From Candidatus Electrothrix rattekaaiensis (GTDB taxonomy: Bacteria; Desulfobacterota; Desulfobulbia; Desulfobulbales; Desulfobulbaceae), in contig JAVQMD010000001.1 in NCBI GenBank assembly GCA_032595675.1, positions 1,644,640-1,708,639 on the forward strand: a stretch of 64,000 nt of DNA, in the 5' to 3' direction. The position numbers and the translations under genes were made by a program. Of this stretch, positions 44,531-54,108 are shown one piece after another. Each line of letters begins with the position of its first letter. Position 1 is the first letter of the stretch. Below the pieces are notes generated by a model that saw only the letters and a list, made by a program, of their open reading frames with translations, was not told the DNA's origin and made no database searches.

Positions 44531-45169
44531 TCACCAAAGCTTGAGTTGTCGTCCATTTTTTTGGGCCTGTTCTTCTTCCTTTTTCTTCCTCTTCTTTTCA
44601 GCAATCTCTCGGTTTATTTCAGCCCGACGTTCTTTTTTGGCCTGAGCAGCTGCTTCTTCCTGCTTCTTCTTTTCAGCCATGAACTGCTCAATTTCCCTGG
44701 CCTCCTCCTCATCTGCCATTTCATAAATGACTTCGTCAACCAAGGACTCAATCTTGCTCTCTACTACTTTTTTCGGAAGAATAAAGCCACCCTTGGTCAC
44801 GACAAAAGACAGGGAGTCTGTAATCTCGTTGGTACAGAATCTCTTATCGACAAGAGAAATACTCAGCGTTTTTTCAATAACAGTGGCCTTATTAGCTGTC
44901 GTTGTTTTGTTGGTACCGAAAAAATCACATATCACATCAGCGGCCAGGAAGTTTTCATTTTCCTTATCAAAAAGAAAATTCGCTCGGGCTATCACATACA
45001 CAATTGAAGCAGCCCAAATCTCTTTTTTCCCACGAGAGATTGTCAGTTTACGATTCTGACCTAATGCAATGCATAATCGTATTGTGCAGGCTATTAGTTC
45101 CTCGTTGAGATAACGGGTACCAAAGGACCGGACGAGTTCAATTATTTCTTTTGTTCTTTCTTCGTTCAT
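44531..45169 (-). CDS. DUF6398-domain protein
   Basis: Residues about 1-110 match the DUF6398 layout: FGTRYLNEELIACTIRLCIALGQ, KKEIWAASIVYVIARANFLFDKE and DVICDFFGTNKTTTANKATVIEKTL. The last part resembles a helix-turn-helix, so DNA binding is possible. The C-terminal 60 residues are a highly charged Glu/Lys coiled-coil tail ending LKLW. Function is unknown; such genes are often found in accessory regions beside toxin-antitoxin modules, as here. Confidence 0.7.
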   Translation of the reverse strand: MNEERTKEIIELVRSFGTRYLNEELIACTIRLCIALGQNRKLTISRGKKEIWAASIVYVIARANFLFDKENENFLAADVICDFFGTNKTTTANKATVIEKTLSISLVDKRFCTNEITDSLSFVVTKGGFILPKKVVESKIESLVDEVIYEMADEEEAREIEQFMAEKKKQEEAAAQAKKERRAEINREIAEKKRKKKEEEQAQKNGRQLKLW

Positions 45170-45242
45170 TGAAGCATGAAGCTGTTATATGAAAATATGA
45201 CCTGATTCTTTGGAGCTAGGCAATCAACTTGTATGTTGAGTT

Positions 45243-45265
45243 ATCCCTCCCCGAAGAGGAGGGAT
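45243..45265 (-). terminator. Hairpin behind the lysS 3' relic
   Basis: ATCCCTCC / GGAGGGAT around a 7-base loop forms a stable hairpin 24 bases beyond the duplicated lysS end. It lacks a clear U tract and may be the original lysS terminator, displaced by the inserted cassette. Confidence 0.4.
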
Positions 45266-45288
45266 TTGACATCAGATGAAAATAATTC

Positions 45289-45327
45289 TCACTTCTTCTT
45301 TTTCTTCTTAGGCTCCGCAACCACCTC
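45289..45327 (-). pseudogene. Duplicated 3' end of lysS (13 codons)
   Basis: On the minus strand this reads EVVAEPKKKKKK-stop, the same as the end of lysS (EVVAEPKKKKKG-stop, 46057-46095), starting at the same codon and ending at the stop. The first 24 bases are identical. It lies 12 bases beyond the MNT stop, so the HEPN/MNT pair is bracketed by the real and the copied lysS end. Confidence 0.8.
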
Positions 45328-45339
45328 GGACTATCAATG

Positions 45340-45651
45340 CTATACCGATACACCTTTTTTAGCATAATCAAAAAGTAATGATTTTTCTGATCTCCATTCA
45401 TCGGGAGTAAATGCCGATGCTTCAATAGGTGCAACTACCTGATAAATAGCATCGGTCAGTATATCAATCCGTTCCCAATAATTTTTATCCGAAAAACTGG
45501 AGGAAATAACCACTAAATCAATATCGCTGTCCTTACGAGCTGTACCGCTGGCATGAGAACCGAACAGAATCAACTGGTCAACTCGGATATTGACGGATTC
45601 CAATGCTTTTTTGAACCGCCTGACGGCAACTAAAACTGTTTCGTGACCCAT
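45340..45651 (-). CDS. MNT nucleotidyltransferase antitoxin
   Basis: The nucleotidyltransferase signature LILFGSHASGTARKDSDIDLVV (Gly-Ser and Asp-x-Asp, about residues 28-49) identifies a minimal nucleotidyltransferase. In the HEPN/MNT toxin-antitoxin family the MNT partner neutralises the HEPN RNase, in studied cases by AMPylating it. The length is 103 residues. Its ATG overlaps the HEPN stop region by 22 bases, so the two are translationally coupled. Confidence 0.87.
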   Translation of the reverse strand: MGHETVLVAVRRFKKALESVNIRVDQLILFGSHASGTARKDSDIDLVVISSSFSDKNYWERIDILTDAIYQVVAPIEASAFTPDEWRSEKSLLFDYAKKGVSV

Positions 45652-46010
45652 TGCAGCACTTCCTTGCTTTTCTTTATCATTTCTTTCGTGATCTCTTTAG
45701 TGTACGCCGCCTGTATTTTCGCCAACTCATCCGGATACCGAGTGGCGACGCTGGCTGTGTTCAGCCTTGTGATAAACTTTTCCAACTCCTGTTCAGGCTT
45801 CCTGTTAATTTTTTCCAGAAGAAAAAGAAGATTATGGCTTCTCGGCGGTACTTCATCCAATATTTTCGAGTGCAAACCTTTCAACGATTTTTCGATGGAG
45901 AGATGGCACATGAAAACAGCATAAAAATAACGTCCGCTGGCGAACATTGCATCGGCGGTATCCATGTCGTACTCCGCCTGTCTTAACCATTCTTTATACT
46001 TATCATTCAT
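45630..46010 (-). CDS. HEPN-domain toxin partner
   Basis: A 126-residue all-helical HEPN protein: EWLRQAEYDMDTADAMFASGRYFYAVFMCHLSIEKSLKGL and the HEPN motif region PPRSHNLLFL (about 68-77). In typical toxins an R-x4-6-H motif forms the RNase centre; here Arg and His lie close together (RSH), the layout of the SHNL subgroup. It is upstream of and overlaps the MNT gene. The pair sits directly behind lysS on the same strand. Confidence 0.87.
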   Translation of the reverse strand: MNDKYKEWLRQAEYDMDTADAMFASGRYFYAVFMCHLSIEKSLKGLHSKILDEVPPRSHNLLFLLEKINRKPEQELEKFITRLNTASVATRYPDELAKIQAAYTKEITKEMIKKSKEVLQWVTKQF

Positions 46011-46056
46011 AATCTACATTCTCTTTAGGGACAATAACAACAAGCTGACAGAGCCG

Positions 46057-47562
46057 TCAGCCTTTCTTCTTTTTCTTAGGCTCCGCAACCACCTCAGCCT
46101 TCAGATGAGGAAAGAGAATCACGTCGCGGATGGACGGTGAATCCGTAAGCAGCATCACCAGCCGATCAATCCCAATGCCCTCCCCTGCCGCCGCAGGCAT
46201 CCCATATTCCAAGGCCCGTACATAATCCGCATCCAGCTCAGGATGGACCTCTTCATCATCGCCGCGCTCGTCAATCTGCTTGGCAAAGCGCTCATGCTGA
46301 TCAATGGGATCATTCAGCTCGGAAAAGGCATTTGCCAGCTCTCGACCGGTGATGAACAGCTCAAAGCGATCAGTCACGCTGGGATCTTCCTCGTTGCGGC
46401 GGGCCAGCGGCGAGACTTCAGCCGGATAGGCCGTGATAAAGGTGGGATCAATGAGCTTCTCTTCCACCAGCAACTCGAACAACTCGGTCTTGGCCTTGCC
46501 CGGCCCCGCATCAGGCTGGAGCTTAATACCCTTTTTCTTGGCCAGACCAATGACGGTGTCATCCTTGAGCAGCTCAGCATCAACCCCGCCCACTTCAACC
46601 AAGGCCTCGTCCATAGTGTAACGTTTCCAAGGCGGAGCCAAATTCACCGGAATGCCCTGGTAAACAATCTCTGCGGAACCGCAGACCTGGGTCGCGATGG
46701 AGGAAATCATTTCCTCGGTCAGGTCCATCAGATCCTCATAAGTAGCATAGGCCTGATAGAACTCCAGCATGGTGAATTCTGGATTATGGCGGGTAGAGAG
46801 CCCCTCGTTGCGGAAGTTACGGTTGATCTCAAAGACCCGCTCAAAACCGCCCACCACCAGCCGTTTGAGGTAGAGTTCCGGGGCAATGCGCAGGAAGAGA
46901 TCCATATCCAAGGCATTATGATGGGTCTTAAAGGGCTTGGCTGTGGCCCCGCCCGGCACCGGCTGCATCATCGGGGTTTCCACCTCCATAAAGCCACGTT
47001 CGGTGAGAAAATCTCGGATCAGACGGATAATCTCCACCCGTTTACGAAAGGTGTCCCGCACCTCCGGATTGACGATCAGATCCACATAACGCTGGCGGTA
47101 GCGAGTCTCCACATCGGTTAGGCCGTGAAATTTCTCTGGCAAAGGACGCAAGGACTTGGTGATCATGTACAAGCGGGAGGCATCCAAGGAGGGCTCACCG
47201 GTCTTGGTCTTAAAGAGCCTGCCTTCCACCCCGACAATATCGCCCACATCCCATTTCTTAAAGAGCTGAAACTCCTCGCCCAGCTCATCCCGGCGGGCAT
47301 AGACCTGCATCCGGCCAGTTTCGTCCTGGACGTGAAAAAAGGCGGCCTTACCGAATTTACGCAACGACATGACGCGACCGGCAACCCGGTACACCGCGTT
47401 ATCCGGGGCATGGGTCTCCGGTTCCAGGCTGTCAGCCAGCGGCAGAATATCCTTAACCGGCTGAGGATTCTTAAAATCATTACTAAAAAGATTCACCCCG
47501 GCATCGGCTAAGGTTTGGGCTTTTTCACGTCGCTGTTTGAGGAGTTGATTCTGATTATCCAT
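46057..47562 (-). CDS. lysS: Lysyl-tRNA synthetase, class II
   Basis: All class II motifs are present: the OB-fold anticodon domain (about 55-150), TRYRQRYVDLI with motif 1, FRNEGLSTRHNPEFTMLEFYQAYATYEDLM (motif 2) and GEGIGIDRLVMLLTDSPSIRDVILFP (motif 3). The 501-residue length is normal. The extreme C-terminus is a lysine run (EPKKKKKG), and these last 13 codons are copied 730 bases downstream. It lies on the same strand as the HEPN/MNT pair, 46 bases before it. Confidence 0.97.
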   Translation of the reverse strand: MDNQNQLLKQRREKAQTLADAGVNLFSNDFKNPQPVKDILPLADSLEPETHAPDNAVYRVAGRVMSLRKFGKAAFFHVQDETGRMQVYARRDELGEEFQLFKKWDVGDIVGVEGRLFKTKTGEPSLDASRLYMITKSLRPLPEKFHGLTDVETRYRQRYVDLIVNPEVRDTFRKRVEIIRLIRDFLTERGFMEVETPMMQPVPGGATAKPFKTHHNALDMDLFLRIAPELYLKRLVVGGFERVFEINRNFRNEGLSTRHNPEFTMLEFYQAYATYEDLMDLTEEMISSIATQVCGSAEIVYQGIPVNLAPPWKRYTMDEALVEVGGVDAELLKDDTVIGLAKKKGIKLQPDAGPGKAKTELFELLVEEKLIDPTFITAYPAEVSPLARRNEEDPSVTDRFELFITGRELANAFSELNDPIDQHERFAKQIDERGDDEEVHPELDADYVRALEYGMPAAAGEGIGIDRLVMLLTDSPSIRDVILFPHLKAEVVAEPKKKKKG

Positions 47563-47726
47563 GTATTTTGTGTTCTTCTACTGTTTAAGGTTGGATTCCC
47601 CTGCCGTGACAAAGGGTTTTTAAAGGGCTTTTATCTTATCTGCATGAAGAAGAGATGATCGTCAGTTCATTTTTTCAATAAGAAGAGGTTACGTGTGAGC
47701 TGTTCGGTTGCGGGTGCGTCCTGAGC

Positions 47727-48218
47727 TTATTCCTTTTCCACGAAAACCTTCTCCTTTTCCGCTTTCTCTATAACGACACTTAATTTCTGATATATCCCTA
47801 ACGAGATAATAAGAAAGGCGGATACCATAATCAGAACAGACGGATACACCAAGAGAGATAAATCTTTTATTCCGGCCTTGAAAATATACACCAGTCCTTC
47901 AATGCTGACGGCGATTGAGATGATAACAAGTATTTTTGTTATTGTTTTCCTTGCCTCTTCAGGATCACGGAGTTCTTTACTCATCAGGACTTCTTCCTCG
48001 ACCATATATTGTGCAACATCAAGTATTGCCGCTGATATTATTATCGTACCAACGGTGTGAAGCATCAGACTGATGAAGCCGCTGTCCTTATTGAAATTAA
48101 TAAAAACCTCATGAATAGAAAACCCCATAATAGCAACAGACAGACAAATAAGAACAAAAGCCACGACCAAATAGACAACCGTAAAAAGGGCTTCTATTGC
48201 TTTTTTTATCTCTATCAT
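47727..48218 (-). CDS. Four-helix hypothetical membrane protein
   Basis: The 163-residue protein from ATG 48218 has four hydrophobic stretches (about residues 12-35, 48-70, 95-112 and 122-145) with a short acidic loop (EEEVLMSKELRDPEEARK) between the second and third. No catalytic motif is seen, and I do not assign a family. It is flanked by GC-rich palindrome CCGGGGCCCCGG (48240-48252) on the ablB side and by 164 non-coding bases on the lysS side. Confidence 0.65.
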   Translation of the reverse strand: MIEIKKAIEALFTVVYLVVAFVLICLSVAIMGFSIHEVFINFNKDSGFISLMLHTVGTIIISAAILDVAQYMVEEEVLMSKELRDPEEARKTITKILVIISIAVSIEGLVYIFKAGIKDLSLLVYPSVLIMVSAFLIISLGIYQKLSVVIEKAEKEKVFVEKE

Positions 48219-48259
48219 GTTTATCAATTGGTACCGGGGCCGGGGCCCCGGTTTTCGAG

Positions 48260-49111
48260 TTAACAGATCGTCTTAATCGTCTTATACCATACATTCATGC
48301 TCTCGATCCTGCCGGATATATTGGTGTTGTTTTTCAAACGCCCGGCAAAGATGTACCCGGCCCGGGCAAAGGTGATATTCATGGCCGGGGACGCAGCACG
48401 GGCAATGGTATAGGCGGTGCGGATGTCCAGCTCCTGCATGGCCTTCTCCATTCGATGAAGAAGATGCAGGGAGAGATTATTGCCTGCCTGCTCAGGCAGA
48501 GTAGCAAAATCGGTCATCTCCACATTGGCGGCCTCCCGGTCCATCTCAGCCGAGGCCAAGGCCGCAAGCCCGCCATCAATTTCCGCACCGAAATAGGTTA
48601 CATGGGTCTGCATGGTCTCCAGCAGATAATCAGCCTCATGGATGGGAAAGGGATAAGAGGCAAAGGTTTGACCATAGATTGCCGCCATTTCCGGGACATC
48701 ATCCCGGAGACATTGGCGTAGCCGAAACCTTGCATCAGGAGACGGCACCGCTGTTTCCCCCTTGTCTTGGGCAAGATGCAGGATATTTTTCAGTTGCGCA
48801 AGATCATTTTCCTGTTTACGGGCATTCTTCAGATAATACCCCAGAAACAGGGCACTCGTTCGCCCGAAAAAAAAGCCTGGAATCTCAGCCTCTTTTTCAA
48901 AGCCTACCTGTATGAAATCAGCAGACGCATCTTTTGGCACTTTGGCGAAGATCTTGGAATATCCCTTTGTTTCTGCCAGCCTGATGAGCTGCTGCGGAAA
49001 ATCTGCCGAGGCATGATCAGCAAGCCGCATAAGATAAATGCGATCATTATACGGCCCGTGCTGAATCGTACTTCCTTGAAATTCCTCTATCTTATCCTTC
49101 TTCGGCAGCAT
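48260..49111 (-). CDS. ablB: Beta-lysine N6-acetyltransferase AblB
   Basis: AblB acetylates beta-lysine to N-epsilon-acetyl-beta-lysine, a compatible solute of methanogens and some anaerobic bacteria. The protein starts at ATG 49111 (GGGAGGA upstream) and has an N-terminal domain (about 1-120) and a C-terminal GNAT domain ([54 protein letters not shown]). It overlaps the ablA stop by 20 bases. This pairing with an aminomutase gene is the known abl operon and gives the assignment its strength. Confidence 0.9.
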   Translation of the reverse strand: MLPKKDKIEEFQGSTIQHGPYNDRIYLMRLADHASADFPQQLIRLAETKGYSKIFAKVPKDASADFIQVGFEKEAEIPGFFFGRTSALFLGYYLKNARKQENDLAQLKNILHLAQDKGETAVPSPDARFRLRQCLRDDVPEMAAIYGQTFASYPFPIHEADYLLETMQTHVTYFGAEIDGGLAALASAEMDREAANVEMTDFATLPEQAGNNLSLHLLHRMEKAMQELDIRTAYTIARAASPAMNITFARAGYIFAGRLKNNTNISGRIESMNVWYKTIKTIC

Positions 49112-50417
49112 GCTCCTCCCTCTTCCCCATCCGTTCGTTACCTGTAGGCACCAAGGAGACCGCATCATCATAATCAGCCAGCAATTTCTTAATGCCCACA
49201 GCACGATACTCTGCCGCCTCGTCTAGGGAAAGCTGGAGATCGCATTTATCACATTTTCGATCACAGAAAACAGGCTCGTAGGAATCCGGCTCCTTATACG
49301 TAGTAATCACGCCCTCGTAATTGCGCAGAACCACCTTATTGGTGGACCAGGAGATAAGATAATTCGGCATGATGGGAATTTTGCCGCCGCCGTTGGGTGC
49401 GTCAATAACATAGGTCGGCACGCTGAAGCCGCTGGTATGACCTATCAGGCTTTCAATGATCTCCATGCCCTTGCCCACCGGAGTCCGAAAATGACTCAAT
49501 CCTTCGGAGAGATCACATTGATAGAGGTAATAGGGTCGTACCCGATTAGCCACCAGCTTATGCACCAGAGTCCGCATAATCCTGGGACAGTCGTTCACCC
49601 CGGACAGGAGCACGGACTGATTGCCCAGCGGGATGCCTGCGTCAGCCAGCTTAGCCAAGGCTGTGCGGGCAGATTCGGTCAGCTCTCTGGGATGATTAAA
49701 ATGCGTATTGATCCATACCGGATGATGCTTTTTCAGCATGCTAACCAGTTCATCCGTAATCCGATAAGGCAGGACAACCGGGGTGCGAGTGCCGATGCGT
49801 ACCACTTCCACATGCTCAATTTTACCCAGCTCGGTAAGAATATAATCCAGATACTCATCCGGCAGCAGGAAGGGGTCACCTCCGCTCAGAAGAACGTCAC
49901 GGATAACAGGGGTATTGCGGATATATTCCAGCCCCTGTTCAATGGCTTTTTTTGACGGGATATTATCCTGATCCCCGACTTTTCGTTTTCTGGTGCAATG
50001 ACGGCAGTACATAGCACAGACATTGCTGACCAGAAAGAGTATCCGATCCGGATAGCGATGGGTGATACCCGGTACCGGGCTGTCTTCATCCTCGTGCAGA
50101 GGATCGGACATATCCTCATCCGACATATCCAGTTCCCGGATGGACGGAACCGCCTGCCGGAACACAGGATCGTTCTCAAAATTTTCCGTGTCAATCAGAG
50201 AAAGATAATATGGGGTAATGGATAAGGGAAATTTTTCGATTGTTTGTTGAATATTTTTCCTCTTTTCTTCTCCAAGATCAAGGTCCAGAAAATCTTCCAG
50301 CTGAGGTAGCGAACGGATACGATTTTTCACTTGCCATTTCCAATCCTTCCAGAGAATTTCGGAAACATCTTCATCTATCCGCTCTGCGATTTCCTGCTGG
50401 TTTTCTGTATAAATCAT
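49092..50417 (-). CDS. ablA: Lysine 2,3-aminomutase AblA (KamA family)
   Basis: A PLP- and [4Fe-4S]-dependent radical SAM enzyme making L-beta-lysine. The cluster motif [48 protein letters not shown] and [11 protein letters not shown] are present. The C-terminal [11 protein letters not shown] cysteines (about 385-395) fit the zinc site of full-length KamA. At 441 residues it is the long form, unlike the paralog at 29881. It is coupled to ablB, so osmoprotection is the likely role. Confidence 0.93.
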   Translation of the reverse strand: MIYTENQQEIAERIDEDVSEILWKDWKWQVKNRIRSLPQLEDFLDLDLGEEKRKNIQQTIEKFPLSITPYYLSLIDTENFENDPVFRQAVPSIRELDMSDEDMSDPLHEDEDSPVPGITHRYPDRILFLVSNVCAMYCRHCTRKRKVGDQDNIPSKKAIEQGLEYIRNTPVIRDVLLSGGDPFLLPDEYLDYILTELGKIEHVEVVRIGTRTPVVLPYRITDELVSMLKKHHPVWINTHFNHPRELTESARTALAKLADAGIPLGNQSVLLSGVNDCPRIMRTLVHKLVANRVRPYYLYQCDLSEGLSHFRTPVGKGMEIIESLIGHTSGFSVPTYVIDAPNGGGKIPIMPNYLISWSTNKVVLRNYEGVITTYKEPDSYEPVFCDRKCDKCDLQLSLDEAAEYRAVGIKKLLADYDDAVSLVPTGNERMGKREEHAAEEG

Positions 50418-50570
50418 CGTACTCCTTATGGTTGAATAACGGATAAGCGAACAGCCGCTGGATATTTTTTCCGAATATCTTTCCAGATACTCTTCCGGCC
50501 CGCTGTTCGCCGTTTCTCAATAACTCCTATCCCACCCCATTGGGGAGGGACAACAAAACATAAAATATTG

Positions 50571-50597
50571 CCGAGTGCCCCCAAAGGAGCCACTCGG
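50571..50597 (-). terminator. Terminator after the MetE-like gene
   Basis: CCGAGTG / CACTCGG with a 13-base loop begins 23 bases after the stop on the minus strand and is followed by AT-rich TATTTTATGTTTTG. A second hairpin (CCCACCCC / GGGGAGGG) lies at 50530-50550. Confidence 0.6.
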
Positions 50598-50620
50598 AAT
50601 TCCAATATAACCCTCTGCTG

Positions 50621-51727
50621 TTACGCGAGATATTTTGCTCGCAGTTTGGCTGACACATCCTTGGTAAGCCGCAACACCTTTTCCGCATGCTCCAAACGAA
50701 GGGAACCGGTACCGCAACTGGGGGTTATCAGGGTCTGGCGGAGCAGATCTGTCTGATCACGACCAGACCGAACAAGTTTTTTTATTTGATGCTCCCAGAG
50801 CTTGGTCAGAGACTCAGCGTTTTCCTTTTCGATATCATAGAGCTTACCGGTGGGGACACCGCCCCAAGCGAGGATGCCGCCCCGATCTAGATAGCTATCT
50901 ACCTGCTCGGTCAGGGCTACCAGCTTGTCAAAGAAACTGTAGGCATCAAAGCTGAGGATGTCAATTTCCGAACCTAAAAGGATTTCCCATTCCGTGTTGG
51001 CACAGACATGGATTCCGGCCAGCCCACCAGCCTGATGGATCGCCCCGGCCACTTCGTTGATCATCTCCTGAATTTCCGCATTACTCACCGAAATAAAGGC
51101 GGAAGATCCTAAACCAGCCAAGGCGGGCTCGTCGATAAACATAATCACCGGCTTGTTATTACAGCAGGCCAGAAAACGGGTCTGCCAGGCCACCTTCATG
51201 GCCATTCCTTTGATAACCATTTCCCGGACAGTTTCATCGTAATACCCGGCCCGTCCCTGGGAATCCTTGATGCCGGTTAGCATGGTAAAGGGGCCAGTGA
51301 CCTGCCCTTTAAGTGCCTTCAGAGCATCATTATGCTGTCCGCTCTGTAATGCCTCGGCAAAGCTGTACAGCCCCTCGGCCCGCTCCCGACTGACCCTGAA
51401 TCTGGCTCCTGCCGGTGCTTCCGGGTTTTCCAGCACAGCCATGTAGTCCTCGTAAAAGGCGAGCATCTGCTCTTCAAAATCAGGTCCGCCTGTATCGTAG
51501 AGGATACGTCCTTCTGGATCACGCAGGTTTTCCTCCCGGATACAAGGAATGCCCTCGGCGAACTGCGGCATCATGCCTTCAAAGGGATCGCCGGGCAGCT
51601 GCGGCCAGAGCGGAATTTCCGGGGTTGCGGTAAATATTCGTTCAAGGGCATCCTTGTGATCACTCAGGGGCAGCGAGCCTATAAGGACGGGGAGGCCGTT
51701 TGGGGTGAAGTTTAGTGGTAGTGTCAT
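50621..51727 (-). CDS. Short cobalamin-independent methionine synthase-like protein
   Basis: The 368-residue TIM-barrel protein resembles the C-terminal catalytic half of MetE. Zinc ligands appear conserved: His and Cys in GIHVCANTEW (about 239-248) and Cys in TPSCGTGSL near the C-terminus. MFIDEPALA and LAWGGVPTG are further family marks. It lacks the N-terminal folate-binding half of full MetE. Short core-MetE proteins of anaerobes take methyl groups from a methyl-corrinoid protein rather than methyltetrahydrofolate; that role here is inference. Confidence 0.78.
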   Translation of the reverse strand: MTLPLNFTPNGLPVLIGSLPLSDHKDALERIFTATPEIPLWPQLPGDPFEGMMPQFAEGIPCIREENLRDPEGRILYDTGGPDFEEQMLAFYEDYMAVLENPEAPAGARFRVSRERAEGLYSFAEALQSGQHNDALKALKGQVTGPFTMLTGIKDSQGRAGYYDETVREMVIKGMAMKVAWQTRFLACCNNKPVIMFIDEPALAGLGSSAFISVSNAEIQEMINEVAGAIHQAGGLAGIHVCANTEWEILLGSEIDILSFDAYSFFDKLVALTEQVDSYLDRGGILAWGGVPTGKLYDIEKENAESLTKLWEHQIKKLVRSGRDQTDLLRQTLITPSCGTGSLRLEHAEKVLRLTKDVSAKLRAKYLA

Positions 51728-51789
51728 TATTTTTCAACCTTAACTATATCAAAATATTATCGTTTTATCCAGCCTCAGTTCAACGGGAT

Positions 51790-52698
51790 TCAATCACACA
51801 AGGTGTTCATATGATGAGTAAGACGTTCAATCTGAGAATGGAGTATTCTTAATTCTTCCAAGCAGGAGACCGATTGTTCAAATTCAGAACCGTCGCTGTA
51901 GGTGACCTGATAGATATAGCTTTCAAGAGGAGAGGTCATTTCAAATGTAGGATCCTGTAAAAAGGCAGTTGCTGAGGCCACGGATTCAAAGCAGACAGGC
52001 ATGGAGTCCTGCCGCAACACCAATCGTATTTCCTGTGGCAATGCACTGAGAGTTGCTTTTACCCTGTCAACGTAAGATATTATCGTTGCCTTTCCCAGCA
52101 ACCGATGAAGTCTTTTCTGAACTTCTCCCTTTTTGTCGACAGTAAAAGACGAAATAAATGTTTCCACAAGATCTGCTTTTTCATTTTCCGCAAGTTTGTC
52201 TGGGTAGTCCATTATCAACCCACACTCGGAAAAGGCCGTGACAATCTTTTCTTTCGGCACATAAAACAGGTCAATATTTCTGCTTCTGACTAATGCCCGT
52301 GCAGGTTGAGTAAAATCTCCGGCTGCAACAATTCCCAGGAATCTTGCTGTCGGATATGTCTCACGCATCGGCATCAGTTTGCCGCTGTCATCCCGTGCTT
52401 TATCTTTTGAATGCCGTGTCCCGCGCCGCCAGAAGCATTCAACAAAGCCAACCGGACTTCCAACCTTTTCTTCAGAACCTCCCAGTTCCAACACATAATC
52501 GTAATCAACCGAATTTCCATCCAGATCCTCCCAGACGACTCTGCCGTTACGTGCTGTTCTTGTTACAAAACGCGAATCGACAAACAGCTTGAGTTTCTTT
52601 CCCACTTCCTGAAGCAGTGGAAAAACAAAGTATTCCTCATACCAGTCGCCGATAAGCTGGCCGAGTTTATGCCCTGAAGATGCGTTACGGTTTATCAT
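51790..52698 (-). CDS. Putative type II restriction endonuclease
   Basis: The gene follows the methyltransferase gene by four bases on the same strand. ATG 52698 has AAGGA upstream; the TTG at 52713 would overlap. Residues about 35-100 (LFVDSRFVTRTARNGRVVWEDLDGN, VDYDYVLELGG, VGFVECFWRRG, RHSKDKARDD) look like a nuclease core with acidic residues and Lys/Arg downstream, but the Lys of a standard ExK motif is replaced (ECFWRR). The identity rests mostly on context. It could instead be a DNA-recognition accessory. Confidence 0.65.
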   Translation of the reverse strand: MINRNASSGHKLGQLIGDWYEEYFVFPLLQEVGKKLKLFVDSRFVTRTARNGRVVWEDLDGNSVDYDYVLELGGSEEKVGSPVGFVECFWRRGTRHSKDKARDDSGKLMPMRETYPTARFLGIVAAGDFTQPARALVRSRNIDLFYVPKEKIVTAFSECGLIMDYPDKLAENEKADLVETFISSFTVDKKGEVQKRLHRLLGKATIISYVDRVKATLSALPQEIRLVLRQDSMPVCFESVASATAFLQDPTFEMTSPLESYIYQVTYSDGSEFEQSVSCLEELRILHSQIERLTHHMNTLCD

Positions 52699-52702
52699 TA
52701 TC

Positions 52703-54034
52703 TTATCCTTCAATCCACAATCGACCTTCCTGAAGAGGAACTCTGTGCTTTCTATTTTTCCATTTTATATTTCGGTCCCTCAGTTTCTCAAAGGAGTACG
52801 AGGTAAATCCTGCTGCCAGAGCCAGCTCGCCAAGCCATTTATCAACGGCAAGATAGATACCGTATGGTGCCGAGTCGCCGATAACAAAACACATTCGCCC
52901 ATCTTTCTTACATAGCGGGCGAAGCGCATGAAAAACATTTCCCAAATCCGTAAAATACGCAGCAGCCATAGTATGGTATGTTTTCTTTCCACCTTTTGTT
53001 AATCGTATTTGTTCCAATTCTCTGCACGCCTTGGTCAGTTCATCTGCAATTGGCGATAAAACATCATCTTCAAGAAGAATATCCAATTGCAGCCTTTCCT
53101 TGGCTGAATGCTGCGAGCAGGATCGTAACAAATATTGCCTGACAGATGAATGCAGTTCGCTCCATCCTGTTATTTCTCCCCAGAATGTCATTTCCAAGCG
53201 GGTGGCATCGGCATAGTCATAGTTGTTCGGGTACGGCGGAGAGGTAATAACAAGATCAAAGGAATCTTCGGCGGTATATTGCGGATCACGGGCATCGGTG
53301 CGCAAAATTTGCGCACCGGAAAGCCATCCTTGTCTCCCGACGATTCCGATATCATCAATCAGCTGATTCATTTTCAGAGAAAAGGCTGAAAACGGATCAG
53401 AAACTTTTGCTTTTTTCTTATTTGGCAACACATACTGCCATTGGGCTGTACCTGCCGTACTGCACGGACGCAGTATGCTCGTAATACACAGCCAGAGGAG
53501 TTCATGTTCCGCTGTCCCGTTATCAAAATCAGCCAGAAAAACGTCTTTTAATGCATCCAGCTTGTTCAATGAATCATCTGTAAAACATTTCTTTAGCAAA
53601 GGCGCATCCAATGCATTTGGTCTCTCTCCCTCAGTATTTCTTTCCTGTGCCTTTTTGAGGATCTCTTCAGCCATTTTCTGAAGCTGATATGTATCTGTAT
53701 TACCCCAGCCAAGCTTAGCCTGGGCAACCCGGTGGATAAAGGGATGTGGCTCAAAACCCACAGCTTTTGCCTGCACAGCTTCAGCTGCTAATAAGGTCGT
53801 ACCTGACCCGGAAAACGGATCCAGCACGTTGATTTTTTCTTTTCCGTCACGACAATGGCGCTGTATTTCCTGTTCTACCCATTTGGCTGAAAATCCCGCT
53901 GAATAACGAAACCATCTATGGACAGGCAATTTCATATTATCGGTAAAAGTACCTGACCGAGAATGCTGCTTTTCAGCGGAAGTGTTTGACATACTACATT
54001 CCGGGAAAAGAGACTGCTGTTTATATAATTGCAA
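52703..54034 (-). CDS. DNA methyltransferase (SPPY type), type II R-M
   Basis: Motif I (VLDPFSGSGTTLLAAEA, about residues 68-84) precedes motif IV (TSPPYPNNYDYA, about 270), which with SPPY is typical of N4-cytosine or related amino-methyltransferases. The N-terminal MKLPVHRWFRYSAGFSAKWVE precedes motif I as in known DNA methylases. The 443-residue length is complete. Start is uncertain: TTG 54034 keeps a QQSLFP stretch common in such enzymes, ATG 53992 is the alternative. It pairs with the next gene as a restriction-modification module. Confidence 0.88.
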   Translation of the reverse strand: MQLYKQQSLFPECSMSNTSAEKQHSRSGTFTDNMKLPVHRWFRYSAGFSAKWVEQEIQRHCRDGKEKINVLDPFSGSGTTLLAAEAVQAKAVGFEPHPFIHRVAQAKLGWGNTDTYQLQKMAEEILKKAQERNTEGERPNALDAPLLKKCFTDDSLNKLDALKDVFLADFDNGTAEHELLWLCITSILRPCSTAGTAQWQYVLPNKKKAKVSDPFSAFSLKMNQLIDDIGIVGRQGWLSGAQILRTDARDPQYTAEDSFDLVITSPPYPNNYDYADATRLEMTFWGEITGWSELHSSVRQYLLRSCSQHSAKERLQLDILLEDDVLSPIADELTKACRELEQIRLTKGGKKTYHTMAAAYFTDLGNVFHALRPLCKKDGRMCFVIGDSAPYGIYLAVDKWLGELALAAGFTSYSFEKLRDRNIKWKNRKHRVPLQEGRLWIEG

Positions 54035-54108
54035 ATTATTAACTGATTATTTATTTTTCGAGGTCAGGCTGCTCAATAATGCTATGGTTCCTGACCAGAG
54101 TCGATTTC

